Positions 10,109 to 20,375 of a stretch of 64,000 nucleotides of DNA are shown here, in pieces; positions within the stretch are counted from its first letter, which is position 1, and each line of letters begins with the position of its first letter. Where the stretch lies: assembly GCA_039105265.1 (NCBI GenBank), contig JAPFFF010000002.1, forward strand, positions 8,494,001 through 8,558,000, in the 5' to 3' direction. Origin of the DNA: Tritrichomonas musculus. Taxonomy: Eukaryota; Parabasalia; Tritrichomonadida; Tritrichomonadidae. The notes beneath the pieces are model-generated. The model was given only the letters and a program-made list of their open reading frames with translations, was not told the origin of the DNA and made no database searches. Position numbers and translations under genes: made by a program.

Positions 10109-13100
10109 TCATTTATTTTGGTCGCTATCAATGTTAATATTAAATCCATAATAGAATTCATCATTTATATCATTAATTACTTTTTTTGGTGGCAGCACTC
10201 TTTTAGGTTTTTCTTTATAAATTGGAATTCTTCCAAAAAGAATTAAATATGGAGCTTTATGAATAATTGATTTCATATAATCAATTATTTCAGCAATATT
10301 TTGAATAAATTGCTCAAGAATGTTTCCATTTTTCAGAATCATATCTAATAATTCGTCATGTTTATATTTAATGATCTTTTCAATATTTATATTATCTTTT
10401 ACTGAATTCAATTTTTTATGAAAACACTCAGAATTTGACTCTTCATATTTCATCTCTGAATTAATGGAATCATCAATATCGTTATTACCTATTCTTTTTG
10501 TAAAAATTGGTAAGTTAAAAATTGAATAAATCATAAAAGAAAATATATTTTCTCCAGCAATTGATGGAAAATATTCATTTTGCGAAAATCTCTTTAATTT
10601 CTCATAACATTTTTTGAAAAATGATCTAACTTTCTTAAAGTCATATGTTTCTGGGATCAAATAATGATGGATCAATTTCAACTCAACAAAAGTTACTATT
10701 AAGATTGTTGAATATTTTAGTCTAATATCATTTCTTTTAACACTATGAAAAATCAATTCTTGATCCTCATGCTCAGAAGATTTTTCATAAAATTTGTAAG
10801 CATTTTCTATATCACCTTTTTCTTCCAATAAGTAGCCAAGATTATATTCAGCAAGAGAAAAATTATTTTCAGATGCTCTTTCATACATACGAATAGCCAT
10901 ATCTAAATTATTTAAATAAATTTGATTAAACAATCCATAGTTATTTTGCCCAAAAGGATACTCATTAAAGGCTGCAATATTCAAATGGTCTTTAGCTAAT
11001 TTCAAATTTTTATTTTTTTCTGATGTCAAATAAATTAGGCCCAATTCATTATGAGCAGGATAATATTCAAAGTTGCGCTTTATGTTAAAAAATTCATTAA
11101 GTTCTATAAAGTATTTTTCTTTTTTTGTTTCAATACATTTTTCAAAACATTTAATTGCTTTTTCAGTATCTTTTTGAAAAATATTTCCATCATTGTAGTA
11201 AGTTCCTATTTTGAAAACTCCTGCATAATAATTATTTTCGCCTGATTTTAAATAATACATTTCAGCTTTCTCATAATCCTGTTGTACACCATAACCGTTT
11301 TCATACATCACACCTAACTTAAATAATGAAAATGGCTCATTTTGTTCTGCTGCTTTTTCATAATATGATTTAGCAATTTCATAATTTTTTGTTACTCCTT
11401 GTCCTTTAAAATATAATTTTCCTAAATAATATAATGCATCTGGCTGATGAAGACTAGCTGCTTTTTCAAAATAATTAATTGCAAGTTGATAATTTCTATA
11501 ACCAAAATCACCTCTTTTATACATTTTCCCCAAGTTGTAATAACCATTTGCAACATTTTTATCAGCAGCCAATTGAAACAATTCTCGAGCTTTTAAATAA
11601 TCTTTTTCAACTGAATGTCCATAATAATATAAAAATCCTTCACTGACTAGTGAATTGTAATCATTCAATTCAATTGCTTTGTCATAATACTCTTTGGCTT
11701 TTTGAAAATCTTGCTGTATTCCTTCTCCATATAATCTCATGAATGCAAGCATCCTATAGCTAGAAACATTGTTTAAATTTGCTCCTTTCAAAAAATAATC
11801 GTATGCTTTAACAAGGTCCTGTTGAATACCATATCCAGTTAAATATAGGTAACCTAAATTATGAAAAGATTCAGGATTTTTTAACTCTGATGATTTTATA
11901 TAATATTCAAATGCTTTTGTATAATTTCTTTCACCTAGAGAACCAGTTTTATAAAAATTGCCAATACTATTGATAGCATATGCATTATTTAATTTTTCCG
12001 CCATTTCAAAGCATTCTTTTGCTTTTAATTCATTTTTTTTGAAACCTTTGCCATTCAAATACAAATTCCCCATATTATTAAATACAATTGATTTCATTTC
12101 ATTTATTTTCATCAATTTGGTCAAAATTAATATATAACTCTTATAAAAATATTCTGTTATTTCATCAGGATTTTTTTCATTAAGGCTTAATATGCAAATA
12201 TTTTCATATAAATATTGAGGCAATTCATCTATACAATTAGACAGAGAAGAATTATCAAGATCGATTAACGATTCAATTTCATCAGTTAATAAGTTAGCTA
12301 TTTCTTTAATACACATTCTTTTTGCTGGATCATTATTGATGCATGACTTAAATAATAATTGAATTTTAGATGACGTTTTAGATAGTTTTTGAAAACTTAA
12401 TGATGAATCTTTATTCTCAAATAGAAAATAAACAATTTGGCCAAAAGAATAAATATCTGCTGGAAATGAAATAAAATCGCCTTTATGTTGTTCTGGAGAT
12501 CCATAAATAAAAGAACCAATATCATTTGTATATTCTTCGTTTTGGTTCTCTTCTTTGAGTATAATTTTGCGAATTGTTTCATTGTCAGATATATACACTT
12601 TGTTATCATGATCAACAAGGATATTTCCTGGTTTTAAATCCCTATGAATGAGAGAGTTTGACTGAAGATATTGTATTCCTTCAAATATTCTTTTCATTGA
12701 CATTAACAAAAACATTTCACTGCTATTCTTATTAATATAATTCATTAAACTGCCATTACAATAGTATTCATATATTAAGCCAGTTACATTATTTTCTTTT
12801 TTAAGAAAACCATAAAATTTGATGAGGCATCTATGATAATAATTTTCGCAAAACATAATTTCGCGAAGTTCGTTCTTCTTTAAAACAGGCTTGATAAATT
12901 TTTTTAATAAAAAAATGTAAAGACTTTTCTTATGAAGTACTAAGAAATAAACAGATGACTCTGGTTTTGTATAAATCATTCTCAATTCAATAAAGTCAGC
13001 TTCATTAAAATCATTGAAATGTCGTTTCTCATCGTTTTTAATTAGAAAAAATTGCTCTATATTATCATTTATCATTTCTTTAGAACTTTTTGAAGTTAAC

Positions 13101-13648
13101 CAACTATTAAATATACTTGTGAAACTTGGATAAATTGGTTTTTGATCATAAATGAAAAAAGTTGGATCCTTGAAAAAATGAGTTGGGTAAAAGAATCTTC
13201 TAATTAAAAAAGCTAATATAGGCTTCAAAACGATTTGAAGGAATACATTTTTCTTGACACTTTTTGGAAAGGTTTTAAATATTGAAGAGAATTCTTTTGA
13301 TATATTGTCATCATAAGGCTGAATAACATCAATTGCTATTGCCTTTATTTGGTTAATTATTGACACAATTACTGAAATGTCTATTCTTTCAAATATAATA
13401 CATTTTCCTTCAACACAAACAATTGCATTAATATTTCTTATAGAAAAATGATTTTTTTGTGGAAAACAATAGGTTATTAGTTGGTACTGATTTAATAAAT
13501 TAAATAAAACTTTTTTTGGCCCAGATTCAAGAATTTTTTCATGTGGAAAATATTCGAATTTAACTTTTGAAAAGATGTTCTTTACAAAATCATCGTCAAC
13601 ATTATTAATTATATTGCGATATTCTTCTGGTAGAGAATCGAATTGCAT
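10109..13648 (-). CDS. Protein kinase-like domain fused to Sel1 repeats
   Basis: The 1179-residue product has an unrecognised N-terminal domain (about 1-200), a kinase-like domain (about 215-460) and a Sel1/TPR-like tract (about 524-985) followed by a helical tail. The catalytic loop HRDLKPGN is intact (Asp337, Asn342), and GSPEQ replaces APE. The metal-binding DFG is replaced by DNE (355-357), though the Asp is kept, and no glycine-rich loop is clear near 225-245. A candidate ATP-binding Lys lies in FLLKK (249). About 12 Sel1 repeats (A-x-x-x-L-G-x-x-Y-x-x-G type, mostly 36 residues) form an alpha-solenoid, known for protein binding. Kinase activity is possible but uncertain. It is a paralogue of the gene at 54479-59839 in overall plan. 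Confidence 0.9.
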   Translation of the reverse strand: MQFDSLPEEYRNIINNVDDDFVKNIFSKVKFEYFPHEKILESGPKKVLFNLLNQYQLITYCFPQKNHFSIRNINAIVCVEGKCIIFERIDISVIVSIINQIKAIAIDVIQPYDDNISKEFSSIFKTFPKSVKKNVFLQIVLKPILAFLIRRFFYPTHFFKDPTFFIYDQKPIYPSFTSIFNSWLTSKSSKEMINDNIEQFFLIKNDEKRHFNDFNEADFIELRMIYTKPESSVYFLVLHKKSLYIFLLKKFIKPVLKKNELREIMFCENYYHRCLIKFYGFLKKENNVTGLIYEYYCNGSLMNYINKNSSEMFLLMSMKRIFEGIQYLQSNSLIHRDLKPGNILVDHDNKVYISDNETIRKIILKEENQNEEYTNDIGSFIYGSPEQHKGDFISFPADIYSFGQIVYFLFENKDSSLSFQKLSKTSSKIQLLFKSCINNDPAKRMCIKEIANLLTDEIESLIDLDNSSLSNCIDELPQYLYENICILSLNEKNPDEITEYFYKSYILILTKLMKINEMKSIVFNNMGNLYLNGKGFKKNELKAKECFEMAEKLNNAYAINSIGNFYKTGSLGERNYTKAFEYYIKSSELKNPESFHNLGYLYLTGYGIQQDLVKAYDYFLKGANLNNVSSYRMLAFMRLYGEGIQQDFQKAKEYYDKAIELNDYNSLVSEGFLYYYGHSVEKDYLKARELFQLAADKNVANGYYNLGKMYKRGDFGYRNYQLAINYFEKAASLHQPDALYYLGKLYFKGQGVTKNYEIAKSYYEKAAEQNEPFSLFKLGVMYENGYGVQQDYEKAEMYYLKSGENNYYAGVFKIGTYYNDGNIFQKDTEKAIKCFEKCIETKKEKYFIELNEFFNIKRNFEYYPAHNELGLIYLTSEKNKNLKLAKDHLNIAAFNEYPFGQNNYGLFNQIYLNNLDMAIRMYERASENNFSLAEYNLGYLLEEKGDIENAYKFYEKSSEHEDQELIFHSVKRNDIRLKYSTILIVTFVELKLIHHYLIPETYDFKKVRSFFKKCYEKLKRFSQNEYFPSIAGENIFSFMIYSIFNLPIFTKRIGNNDIDDSINSEMKYEESNSECFHKKLNSVKDNINIEKIIKYKHDELLDMILKNGNILEQFIQNIAEIIDYMKSIIHKAPYLILFGRIPIYKEKPKRVLPPKKVINDINDEFYYGFNINIDSDQNK

Positions 13649-13676
13649 TTCTTTTATTTCTAATTTGAAAATTTAT

Positions 13677-13682
13677 AAATGA
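13677..13682 (-). promoter_or_regulatory. Initiator-like TCATTT upstream of the kinase-Sel1 gene
   Basis: Read on the minus strand this is TCATTT, about 29 bases before the ATG at 13648. It fits the Trichomonas initiator consensus TCA(Y)T(A/T). In AT-rich DNA a chance match is easy, so this is weak evidence. Confidence 0.35.
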
Positions 13683-14072
13683 TATGATAAAATTTTATAT
13701 ATGGCAAATTTTAATGACTTATTTTTCTATTAAAAAAAAATATGGCATTTTTTTGGAATATGAATATAATCTGCATTTACGAAAGTTTTTATATTAATCA
13801 GATGATAATATTAGACACATTTTATTATTCCATTATAAATGACTGCAGAATTTTTTCTATTATATTCAATTTTTTTTAAATGAATTTTGGCTTGCTATTC
13901 CGATATCAATTATCGGGCTTGGCACTTTTTAACTCTAATAATCGATTTTAAAATGCTATCTTTTGGGAATTTTTATTATATAATTCGATTTTCAAGTATG
14001 AAATGTGATATAAAAAATTTATTCTTTTGATATCGAATCTTGATTAATCGAAATTATTTCCTGCAAAAAACA

Positions 14073-14370
14073 CTAAAATTAGAAATCAAAGAAATTGAAA
14101 GATCTGTTTTAAATATTGAAATTTATAAAGGTAACATTGAAATTACTAATCTTTTATTAAATGATGTAAATATTCCTCAAATTAAATTTAAAAGTAAAAG
14201 AAAATAAGGAAGTAAAAACTCCATTGCTTTTTGCTGTTGATTTTGGTAATAAAAAAATAATTGACCTTTTGGTGAATAATGATAAAGTTGGTTTTAAGAA
14301 GTGAACTCATTAAAAAATCATGAAAATATGAAATCAAGAAATAAATGAACTTTTGAAAAATCATCAATAG
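14073..14370 (+). pseudogene. Ankyrin-repeat gene remnant
   Basis: Short segments in shifting frames read as ankyrin repeats. IYKGNIEITNLLLNDVNIP comes first, then TPLLFAVDFGNKKIIDLLVNND after a frame change near 14200, and a terminal EINELLKNHQ before TAG at 14370. The TPLxxAxxxGxxxIxxLL pattern is the ankyrin signature, and large ankyrin families are known in trichomonads. There is no intact start, and stops occur between segments. The rest of 13683-14566 shows nothing else. Confidence 0.65.
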
Positions 14371-14566
14371 AGTATTCAATTCCTTATATCAAAATTGAAT
14401 TACCTCTTAAAAAAACAACAAAAATTTTTACCAAATCTCATGTTGGTGTACACGAATGAAATATAAAGGTCACCTTCCAAGCTAAAAATCAAATGTAAAA
14501 CAGAAAAGAGGTATTCAGTTTTGAGTAATGTTTTATTAAGTCTGATTAATTGTGAATGAATTAATT

Positions 14567-16486
14567 TTACAATATTATTCTCATATTTGGTGTGTTTGGA
14601 GGGGGTGGCCTTTCAATGAATGCAATGCAGAGGACATTTGCTGCAATGCAAAATTTGGCACCTGATTTAACAAGTGTTTCTGTTGGCAATTTGTCAGTTT
14701 CTTCTTTCTTATAATTTTTAAGAAGCTGGCCATGATTATCACATCCACATGATAATATTTTCCCTTCTTTTGTTTGGAAAAGTGAAAAACAAGTTCCAGC
14801 ATAAGCATCACTTATTTTTTGCTCTTTAAGTGTAGGAATTTCTATGAAATGCTCATTCTTATTATAATCTATCTTTCCTAAACCAAGTTCTCCACAACAA
14901 TTTCTACCACGACCAAAGACATGGCCATCTTTGTTAACTGCGAAGAAGTGTTCAAATGAACCTGAAATAGACACAATTTCTTCATCTTCAAGTTCTTTAA
15001 CTACTTCGAAATTTAGTAAGTTGCTTTTTTGTTGAAATGAAGATGAGAATACCAAGCCATTCACACTCAAAACAACAATTAATTCATTGCCACATGCAAT
15101 ACTTGATGCCTTCTCTCCATTTGGAAGAGAAACAGCTTTAATAGGTGAATTAGACGAATTTTTGACAGCAAAACGGTTGATGAAAATAATTTCACCTTTA
15201 TCCGTGATTGCAGCAGTATGATAATGGCCTCCAAATAGTGCAATAGGCTTTTGATTGCATATATTCAGAAATACAGGTTCATTTATTTCCGAATCGCAGT
15301 ATACGAGCTGCTTCTCGTCGTTAGTGTCATTTGAATATAAATAAAGAGTACCAAATGTTGTGCAAACGGCAGAAATTGGAGTCTGTTTATTATCAATTTC
15401 TGGGATTGAAAATTCTGTAAATTCTGAAATGCATTCTTTTTTAAGTAATCCGCAAATTCGGCCATCTTTGTTGTTTCCGATGCCAAAAAGTAAGCCATCA
15501 CTTGTAACAATTACCGAATGATTGTTGAAAATAGAGAAGGAGAGAATGTGATGATTAATGAGAGAATTCAATGGATGGTAAATTGGTTCTCCATCCTTTA
15601 TTGTAGTCAGTTTTTGGCCAAAATGAGTGCAACCATCATATCCACCAAAAAAAATGTTTAGTGGGCATCGATCCAAATCTTTTTTTAATTTATTTATTTC
15701 ATCATTTGCTTTTTTTAGATCTCTTTTTAATTGATCAATTTTATTTTTCATCTGGATATGTAAAAGTAGATCAAACGGTATCCAATTCAAATACATTTTT
15801 TGTTGTTGCTCTGATTTTTCTTTAAGGAATTCAATCAGTCTTTCAAGCTTCTCTTCTTTTAATTTATACTTTTCAACAAGAGGGAAAAAGATATATCTTG
15901 TATCCACTGATTCAAAGATAAAATCAAGTAATAAGTTATCATCAATTTTCACATTGTTGTCTCTTGTTAGTATATTGTGAATTATTGAAGGATGCAATTT
16001 TCCAAAATTTGGATTTTTAATGCAATCATTTTTTCTCTCTGATAATATAGTTTCTATTTTAATTTTTAAATTACAATCATCTTCGTTTTCATTTGAATTG
16101 AGTCTTCCGAGTTTTGGAATAGCATAATCAAGATTATTGATTCTAATATTAGATTCAATGAGCTTAAGTATCTCAAATCTTTTTGATAGTTCATAAAAAT
16201 CATCCAATCTTTCAATAGAAATATCAACGTTTCCATTTTGAATAAGTAAAAAGAATAATTTGAAACTTTCATTGTCAATTTGCATTTCTTTTGATGCTTT
16301 ATTTATTTCAGATTGAAATGAAGTTATAGCGTCTGGATATTTATATTTTTTTTGAAGGTATGGTGATTTATAGAAGAAATTAGTAACATTTACTTGAACC
16401 ATTTCTTCGCCTTCTAGTTTGATTTCTTTTATCATGTTTTCATCATTTGAATTTGACGTCACAATGCGTATATATTGTTTGCTCAT
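14567..16486 (-). CDS. BTB-like N-terminus with RCC1-type beta-propeller
   Basis: The 639 residues form three parts. Residues 1-125 contain a BTB/POZ-like region (hydrophobic pattern around YKSPYLQKKY to LDDFYELSKRFEILKL) followed by a BACK-like helical stretch. A short coiled coil spans about 245-275. An RCC1-like propeller spans about 285-625, with blades around SDGLLFGIGNN, DGHVFGRGRNCCGELGLG and EGKILSCGCDNHGQLL. BTB-RCC1 proteins elsewhere are adaptors for cullin-3 ubiquitin ligases or scaffolds. The start at 16486 is the first ATG and the frame is intact. Its propeller resembles that of the RCC1-pseudokinase gene at 24553-26837, including a Pro-rich PPNTPN end in both. Confidence 0.85.
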   Translation of the reverse strand: MSKQYIRIVTSNSNDENMIKEIKLEGEEMVQVNVTNFFYKSPYLQKKYKYPDAITSFQSEINKASKEMQIDNESFKLFFLLIQNGNVDISIERLDDFYELSKRFEILKLIESNIRINNLDYAIPKLGRLNSNENEDDCNLKIKIETILSERKNDCIKNPNFGKLHPSIIHNILTRDNNVKIDDNLLLDFIFESVDTRYIFFPLVEKYKLKEEKLERLIEFLKEKSEQQQKMYLNWIPFDLLLHIQMKNKIDQLKRDLKKANDEINKLKKDLDRCPLNIFFGGYDGCTHFGQKLTTIKDGEPIYHPLNSLINHHILSFSIFNNHSVIVTSDGLLFGIGNNKDGRICGLLKKECISEFTEFSIPEIDNKQTPISAVCTTFGTLYLYSNDTNDEKQLVYCDSEINEPVFLNICNQKPIALFGGHYHTAAITDKGEIIFINRFAVKNSSNSPIKAVSLPNGEKASSIACGNELIVVLSVNGLVFSSSFQQKSNLLNFEVVKELEDEEIVSISGSFEHFFAVNKDGHVFGRGRNCCGELGLGKIDYNKNEHFIEIPTLKEQKISDAYAGTCFSLFQTKEGKILSCGCDNHGQLLKNYKKEETDKLPTETLVKSGAKFCIAANVLCIAFIERPPPPNTPNMRIIL

Positions 16487-18105
16487 AGTTTATAAACTGA
16501 ATGGTGGAAATTTTGAAAACTGAAAATTTCTTTTCAATATTTTTTTCTCCCATTCAATTTTTTTACCATAAAATAATTAAATATAATTATTAATTAACAA
16601 AAAATATATAAAGGTATGGGAACTCTGAAATATTGGATTTTTTTTGAGAGAAAAAATCATCAGAGATCCGTATAAAATTAATTTTAAAATGATTAGTATG
16701 TGAATTAATAATGGTAGACATGATTTAGACCAGATCAAATACACTGGCAAGGAGATATCAAAAATGACCAAAATTCCTAGTTTTCTTAATATACAATAAT
16801 TGTTATTGGACAATATACTTACATAAGGTATAAAATGCATTGTTCTATATTATAAGTTAAAATTACAAAAAATGGTCTGCTATAAAGTTAGATAATAAAC
16901 AAATTTGAGCAAAATTTTACAAAATTTCAAATTTCTATGAAATGAAATGAATTTTATCCGAATATATGAAAGGGCAGCGACCAATGTCCCTACTTTTCAA
17001 TTGTATTTTCCTACCCAGGTAAAAAATGACCCTACCAAAGAAGGACCTGTCAAATGGGATCGGGTAAGTACAGCTTTCAAGGTCTATCCTAAATGACAAA
17101 AAAAAAAAACATTTGAACAGGATTATTTAGATTAATATTTTCAAGAATTGTATCTTATTAATAAGATTTGATGAGTAGGTCTTTATAGATATCATAGCTA
17201 TAGATTTCTATGATGTTTTGGAAGTAAAGAATTATCATGTATATGAAGGCGGATTTATAGATATGTAATTATTTATCATATTTTGAAAAAAAATTTTAAA
17301 CACTGCTGAAAGTGATTTCGTCAATATATCAAATTATTTCTGAACTTGTTTTTAATGACAATTTCAAACGTAATAAAACCAAACTATTTTCTTCAAAAAT
17401 GTTAGCGAGTTATATATGTTATTACACATCATATATAAAAATTAATACAGTAAAAAAATTAAAATTTTTAGCATATGTTCCAAAGATAATTGCTAAACAT
17501 TGCAATTTTCGACATTATCTACATTTTTCTCAAATAAAAATTAATGAAAAACAAAAATAAAGAGTTTTAACTAATAAGTAATATATGAATAATTATTTTA
17601 TTTAATTTATAATCAATAAATGTTAATTTCAAAATGTTTAAAAAAATTAATGCAATTCAATGAAAGCATTCAAAAAGTTATGAAATTCATAGAAAATAAT
17701 CATCCAAGATCATATGTGTCAATTGGTCAGATTTTCACATATTTGTTTTATCTCCTATGAATAAATTAAAGCACCATAAAATGATTAAGTATCGAAGGCG
17801 AATAAAGAAAATAAAATTGAGAGCATAACGATCATTTTAAAAATACCATTATCTTACAAAAAAATTTTAAAAATTAGATTTTTATCTTAAATATAATATT
17901 AAAAATATCACATTTATATAATAACAAATTTGTAATTCATATAAATAGCATATATGTATAAAAATAGCTGAATTATTTAAAATACGTTTTTTTGAAACTT
18001 TTGCGTTTTATCACGTTTACAATTTCATCATTGTATTTAATTTAAACATTGTTAATTTAAAAATTTATCCTATTTTAATAAAATTAAATAAGCTTGTAAA
18101 TTTGG
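16487..18105. other. Intergenic spacer without recognised genes
   Basis: This is AT-rich. A slightly GC-richer patch at about 16970-17095 (AATGTCCCTAC, GACCCTACC, GGATCGGG) has no coding frame and no paired ends. A short open stretch at 17312-17560 shows no family signature. Nothing else was seen. Confidence 0.5.
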
Positions 18106-18945
18106 TGAAATAAACGTTTTTTGGGTTTTAAAAATCACCAAATGTAACCATATTATTGTCAAATAAATTTTTATTAATATTTATTATTGTCATAAACCAT
18201 TGAATTATTTGAAAGAGGAATTAAATGAGTTTTATCAAAAGTCATATTAATAATCGATAAGATTTTCTCAGTAAAAAAATGTTATTTTTTGAATATTACT
18301 AAATAATTGTATGATTTGTATAATATATCATATAAAATAATAATAAAAAGCTCATTTATATTGACGATGAAAAGCCAAATAACCGATTTCACCAAAAGCC
18401 CAGGTCTTGGGCTTTTGGCGACAGCATTCAATTTTGAATAGTTTACATATATTTTGGAGATCACCAAAACGGTTTTTTTGGCGATGGTGATTTGTAAAGC
18501 TTTCAAAATATCATATATAAAAAAAAAAAAAAAAAAAAAATAAGATATAAATATATAATAAAATCAATAAAAGCATTTTTTCAATTGAAAATAAATTTTT
18601 TTCATTTATATTTTAAATATATACCGATATAAAATGTATTTAAAATATTAATAGTATTTATATTTTTATGAATATATATAGCCGAATAATAAATAATACA
18701 TTGAAATAATGCATTGAAATATTAATAGTATTTATATTTTTATGAATATATATAGCCTAGTAATTAAATAAATTCATTGAATTTATTGAATGTTGATTCG
18801 TAAATTGAATTATTATTTAATCAAATATCATTTAATCATTTTATTTAATAATTCATAAGAAATAACTTTTTAAAAGATTTATTAAAATCGCCAAAAGACC
18901 AGAAAGAATCACCAAGACCAGGTCTTTTTTTTACATTTGGGTATA
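18106..18945. repeat. Cluster of CACCAAAAG / CTTTTGGCGA fold-back motifs
   Basis: Copies of (T)CACCAAA and its complements recur near 18133, 18390, 18460 and 18890. CCAAAAGCCCA-GGTCT-TGGGCTTTTGG (about 18391-18417) is a perfect 11-bp-arm hairpin. A related GACCAG/GACCAGGTC cluster lies near 18900. ACCAAATGTAA near the left edge mirrors TTACATTTGG near the right. This suggests a decayed fold-back element, but I could not define ends or a target-site duplication. Confidence 0.4.
18643..18757. repeat. 41-bp direct repeat, 74 bp apart
   Basis: The block running from AAATATTAATAGTATTT to TATATATAGCC occurs identically at 18643-18683 and 18717-18757. It is probably local slippage or duplication in non-coding DNA. 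Confidence 0.85.
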
Positions 18946-19176
18946 TTTTACAAGCTTAAATTAAAGTTATTCATAAAAATCATTACAATGAAATATAAGT
19001 TAAATAATATATATATTATTTAACTTTAATTTTAACGAAACACTATATAATAAAGCTTCAAATTCATCAGGTTCAGAATCTCACTAATCTAATACATTCA
19101 TACATATAATTATTTTCTTAATCCCGAAATTAGCATATATGACATTAACAGGAAGATATAAAAGATAATTCAATAA

Positions 19177-19541
19177 GAAAGCATATATAAAGAAAGATAT
19201 TTTCATCACAAATATAAAAATCGTCTTATTTTTATATTCAATATTGAAACCATATCTCTTTTGAAAAAGTTTTATTCTCTTCTCAAATTCATTTTTAAAT
19301 ATTGTATGATAAAAAACCCAATAATGCTATAAGAAAACAAAATTATTTTGAATAATAATTATATAGTTTAAAGGTGTATATCTCATTCCATCTCTGTATT
19401 AAATTATTTATTATGTATTATCCAGATTTGAATAAAAAAACAAGACAAACTTTTTCATACGAGCATGTATTCAATATTGAAAATAAAAATAAGACGATTT
19501 TTATATTTGTGATGAAAATATCTTTCTTTATATATGCTTTC
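19177..19541. repeat. 59-bp inverted repeat flanking a 247-bp centre
   Basis: Bases 19177-19235 and 19483-19541 are exact reverse complements, starting GAAAGCATATATAAAG. ATTCAATATTGAA palindromes follow just inside each arm. There is no gene between them. A clear target-site duplication was not found, so whether it is a transposon or a local inversion duplicate is open. Confidence 0.75.
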
Positions 19542-19918
19542 TGATTGAAATATAAAAATATTTTTTATTCTTTTTCAAAATATTACATATTCCAAAAAAT
19601 CAAAATAAATCGTTGATAAAAGAAAATTATTTATATAATTATATTTTATATTTTATATAATTTATATTTTATTTATAAAAATACTAAATGAAGTAAAATT
19701 ATAAAATATAAATTCATTCATACTGAAATGAATGAATTATTTTGAAAGTACGAGTTGATATTAAATCATTTAAATTTGTAAAAATTTCTCAAATATTTTT
19801 TATAATTATCTTTATTTTTTAACCTAAAACCACTTCTATTTCTTGATCACTTGTTTATTCCGCATTTTTCTTTTCCAATTTATACCTAAATGCATATTAC
19901 TTGTTTTGCATTTGATAT

Positions 19919-19920
<2 letters not shown>

Positions 19921-19969
<49 letters not shown>
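19921..19969. repeat. 49-base poly-T tract and small palindrome
   Basis: This is an uninterrupted T run followed closely by the palindrome AATGGGGT-TC-ACCCCATT (about 19985-20002). A second T run of about 24 bases lies at 20239, about 115 bases before the gene at 20376. Confidence 0.85.
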
Positions 19970-19974
<5 letters not shown>

Positions 19975-20358
19975 GGGATAAATGGGGTTCACCCCATTAT
20001 CACAACCTAACTATACTAACTTATATTTATTATATTAAAAGTGAGTGCTTATTGGTTCACAATTTTCTGGAATATAATTACATTTTCTATTTTGATATGC
20101 CTCAGAGTATAATATATATGGATTGTATTATATTTGATTAATTATTTGTACTCTTGGTATTGATATATTTGTGTTTTAGCTTTTCTGATGGTAATAGCTA
20201 GAATATCATCTAACTGAATGTTTTTGAATTCTTTCTTATTTTTTTTTTTTTTTTTTTTTTTTTAATTATAAAAATTTTAACGACCATGGTGATGTCACCG
20301 CAAACTTTTGAAAGAAAATCAGGCGCCAAAAGTGAATTGAATTTTAAATAGAAAATAA

Positions 20359-20369
20359 TCATTTCATTT
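20359..20369 (+). promoter_or_regulatory. Two overlapping initiator-like TCATTT motifs
   Basis: TCATTT occurs at 20359-20364 and 20364-20369, 7 to 17 bases before the ATG at 20376. The trichomonad initiator TCA(Y)T(A/T) typically sits this close to the start codon, which also supports the chosen start. Confidence 0.5.
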
Positions 20370-20375
20370 ATTACA

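Noticed and set aside
17312-17560. 82-codon plus-strand frame
   Set aside because: No family pattern, AT-driven composition, and no promoter motif or neighbouring gene fragment supports it.
18391-18417. Hairpin as a rho-independent-style terminator
   Set aside because: The host is eukaryotic, no gene ends here and related hairpin motifs recur in the same block, so a fold-back repeat is more likely.
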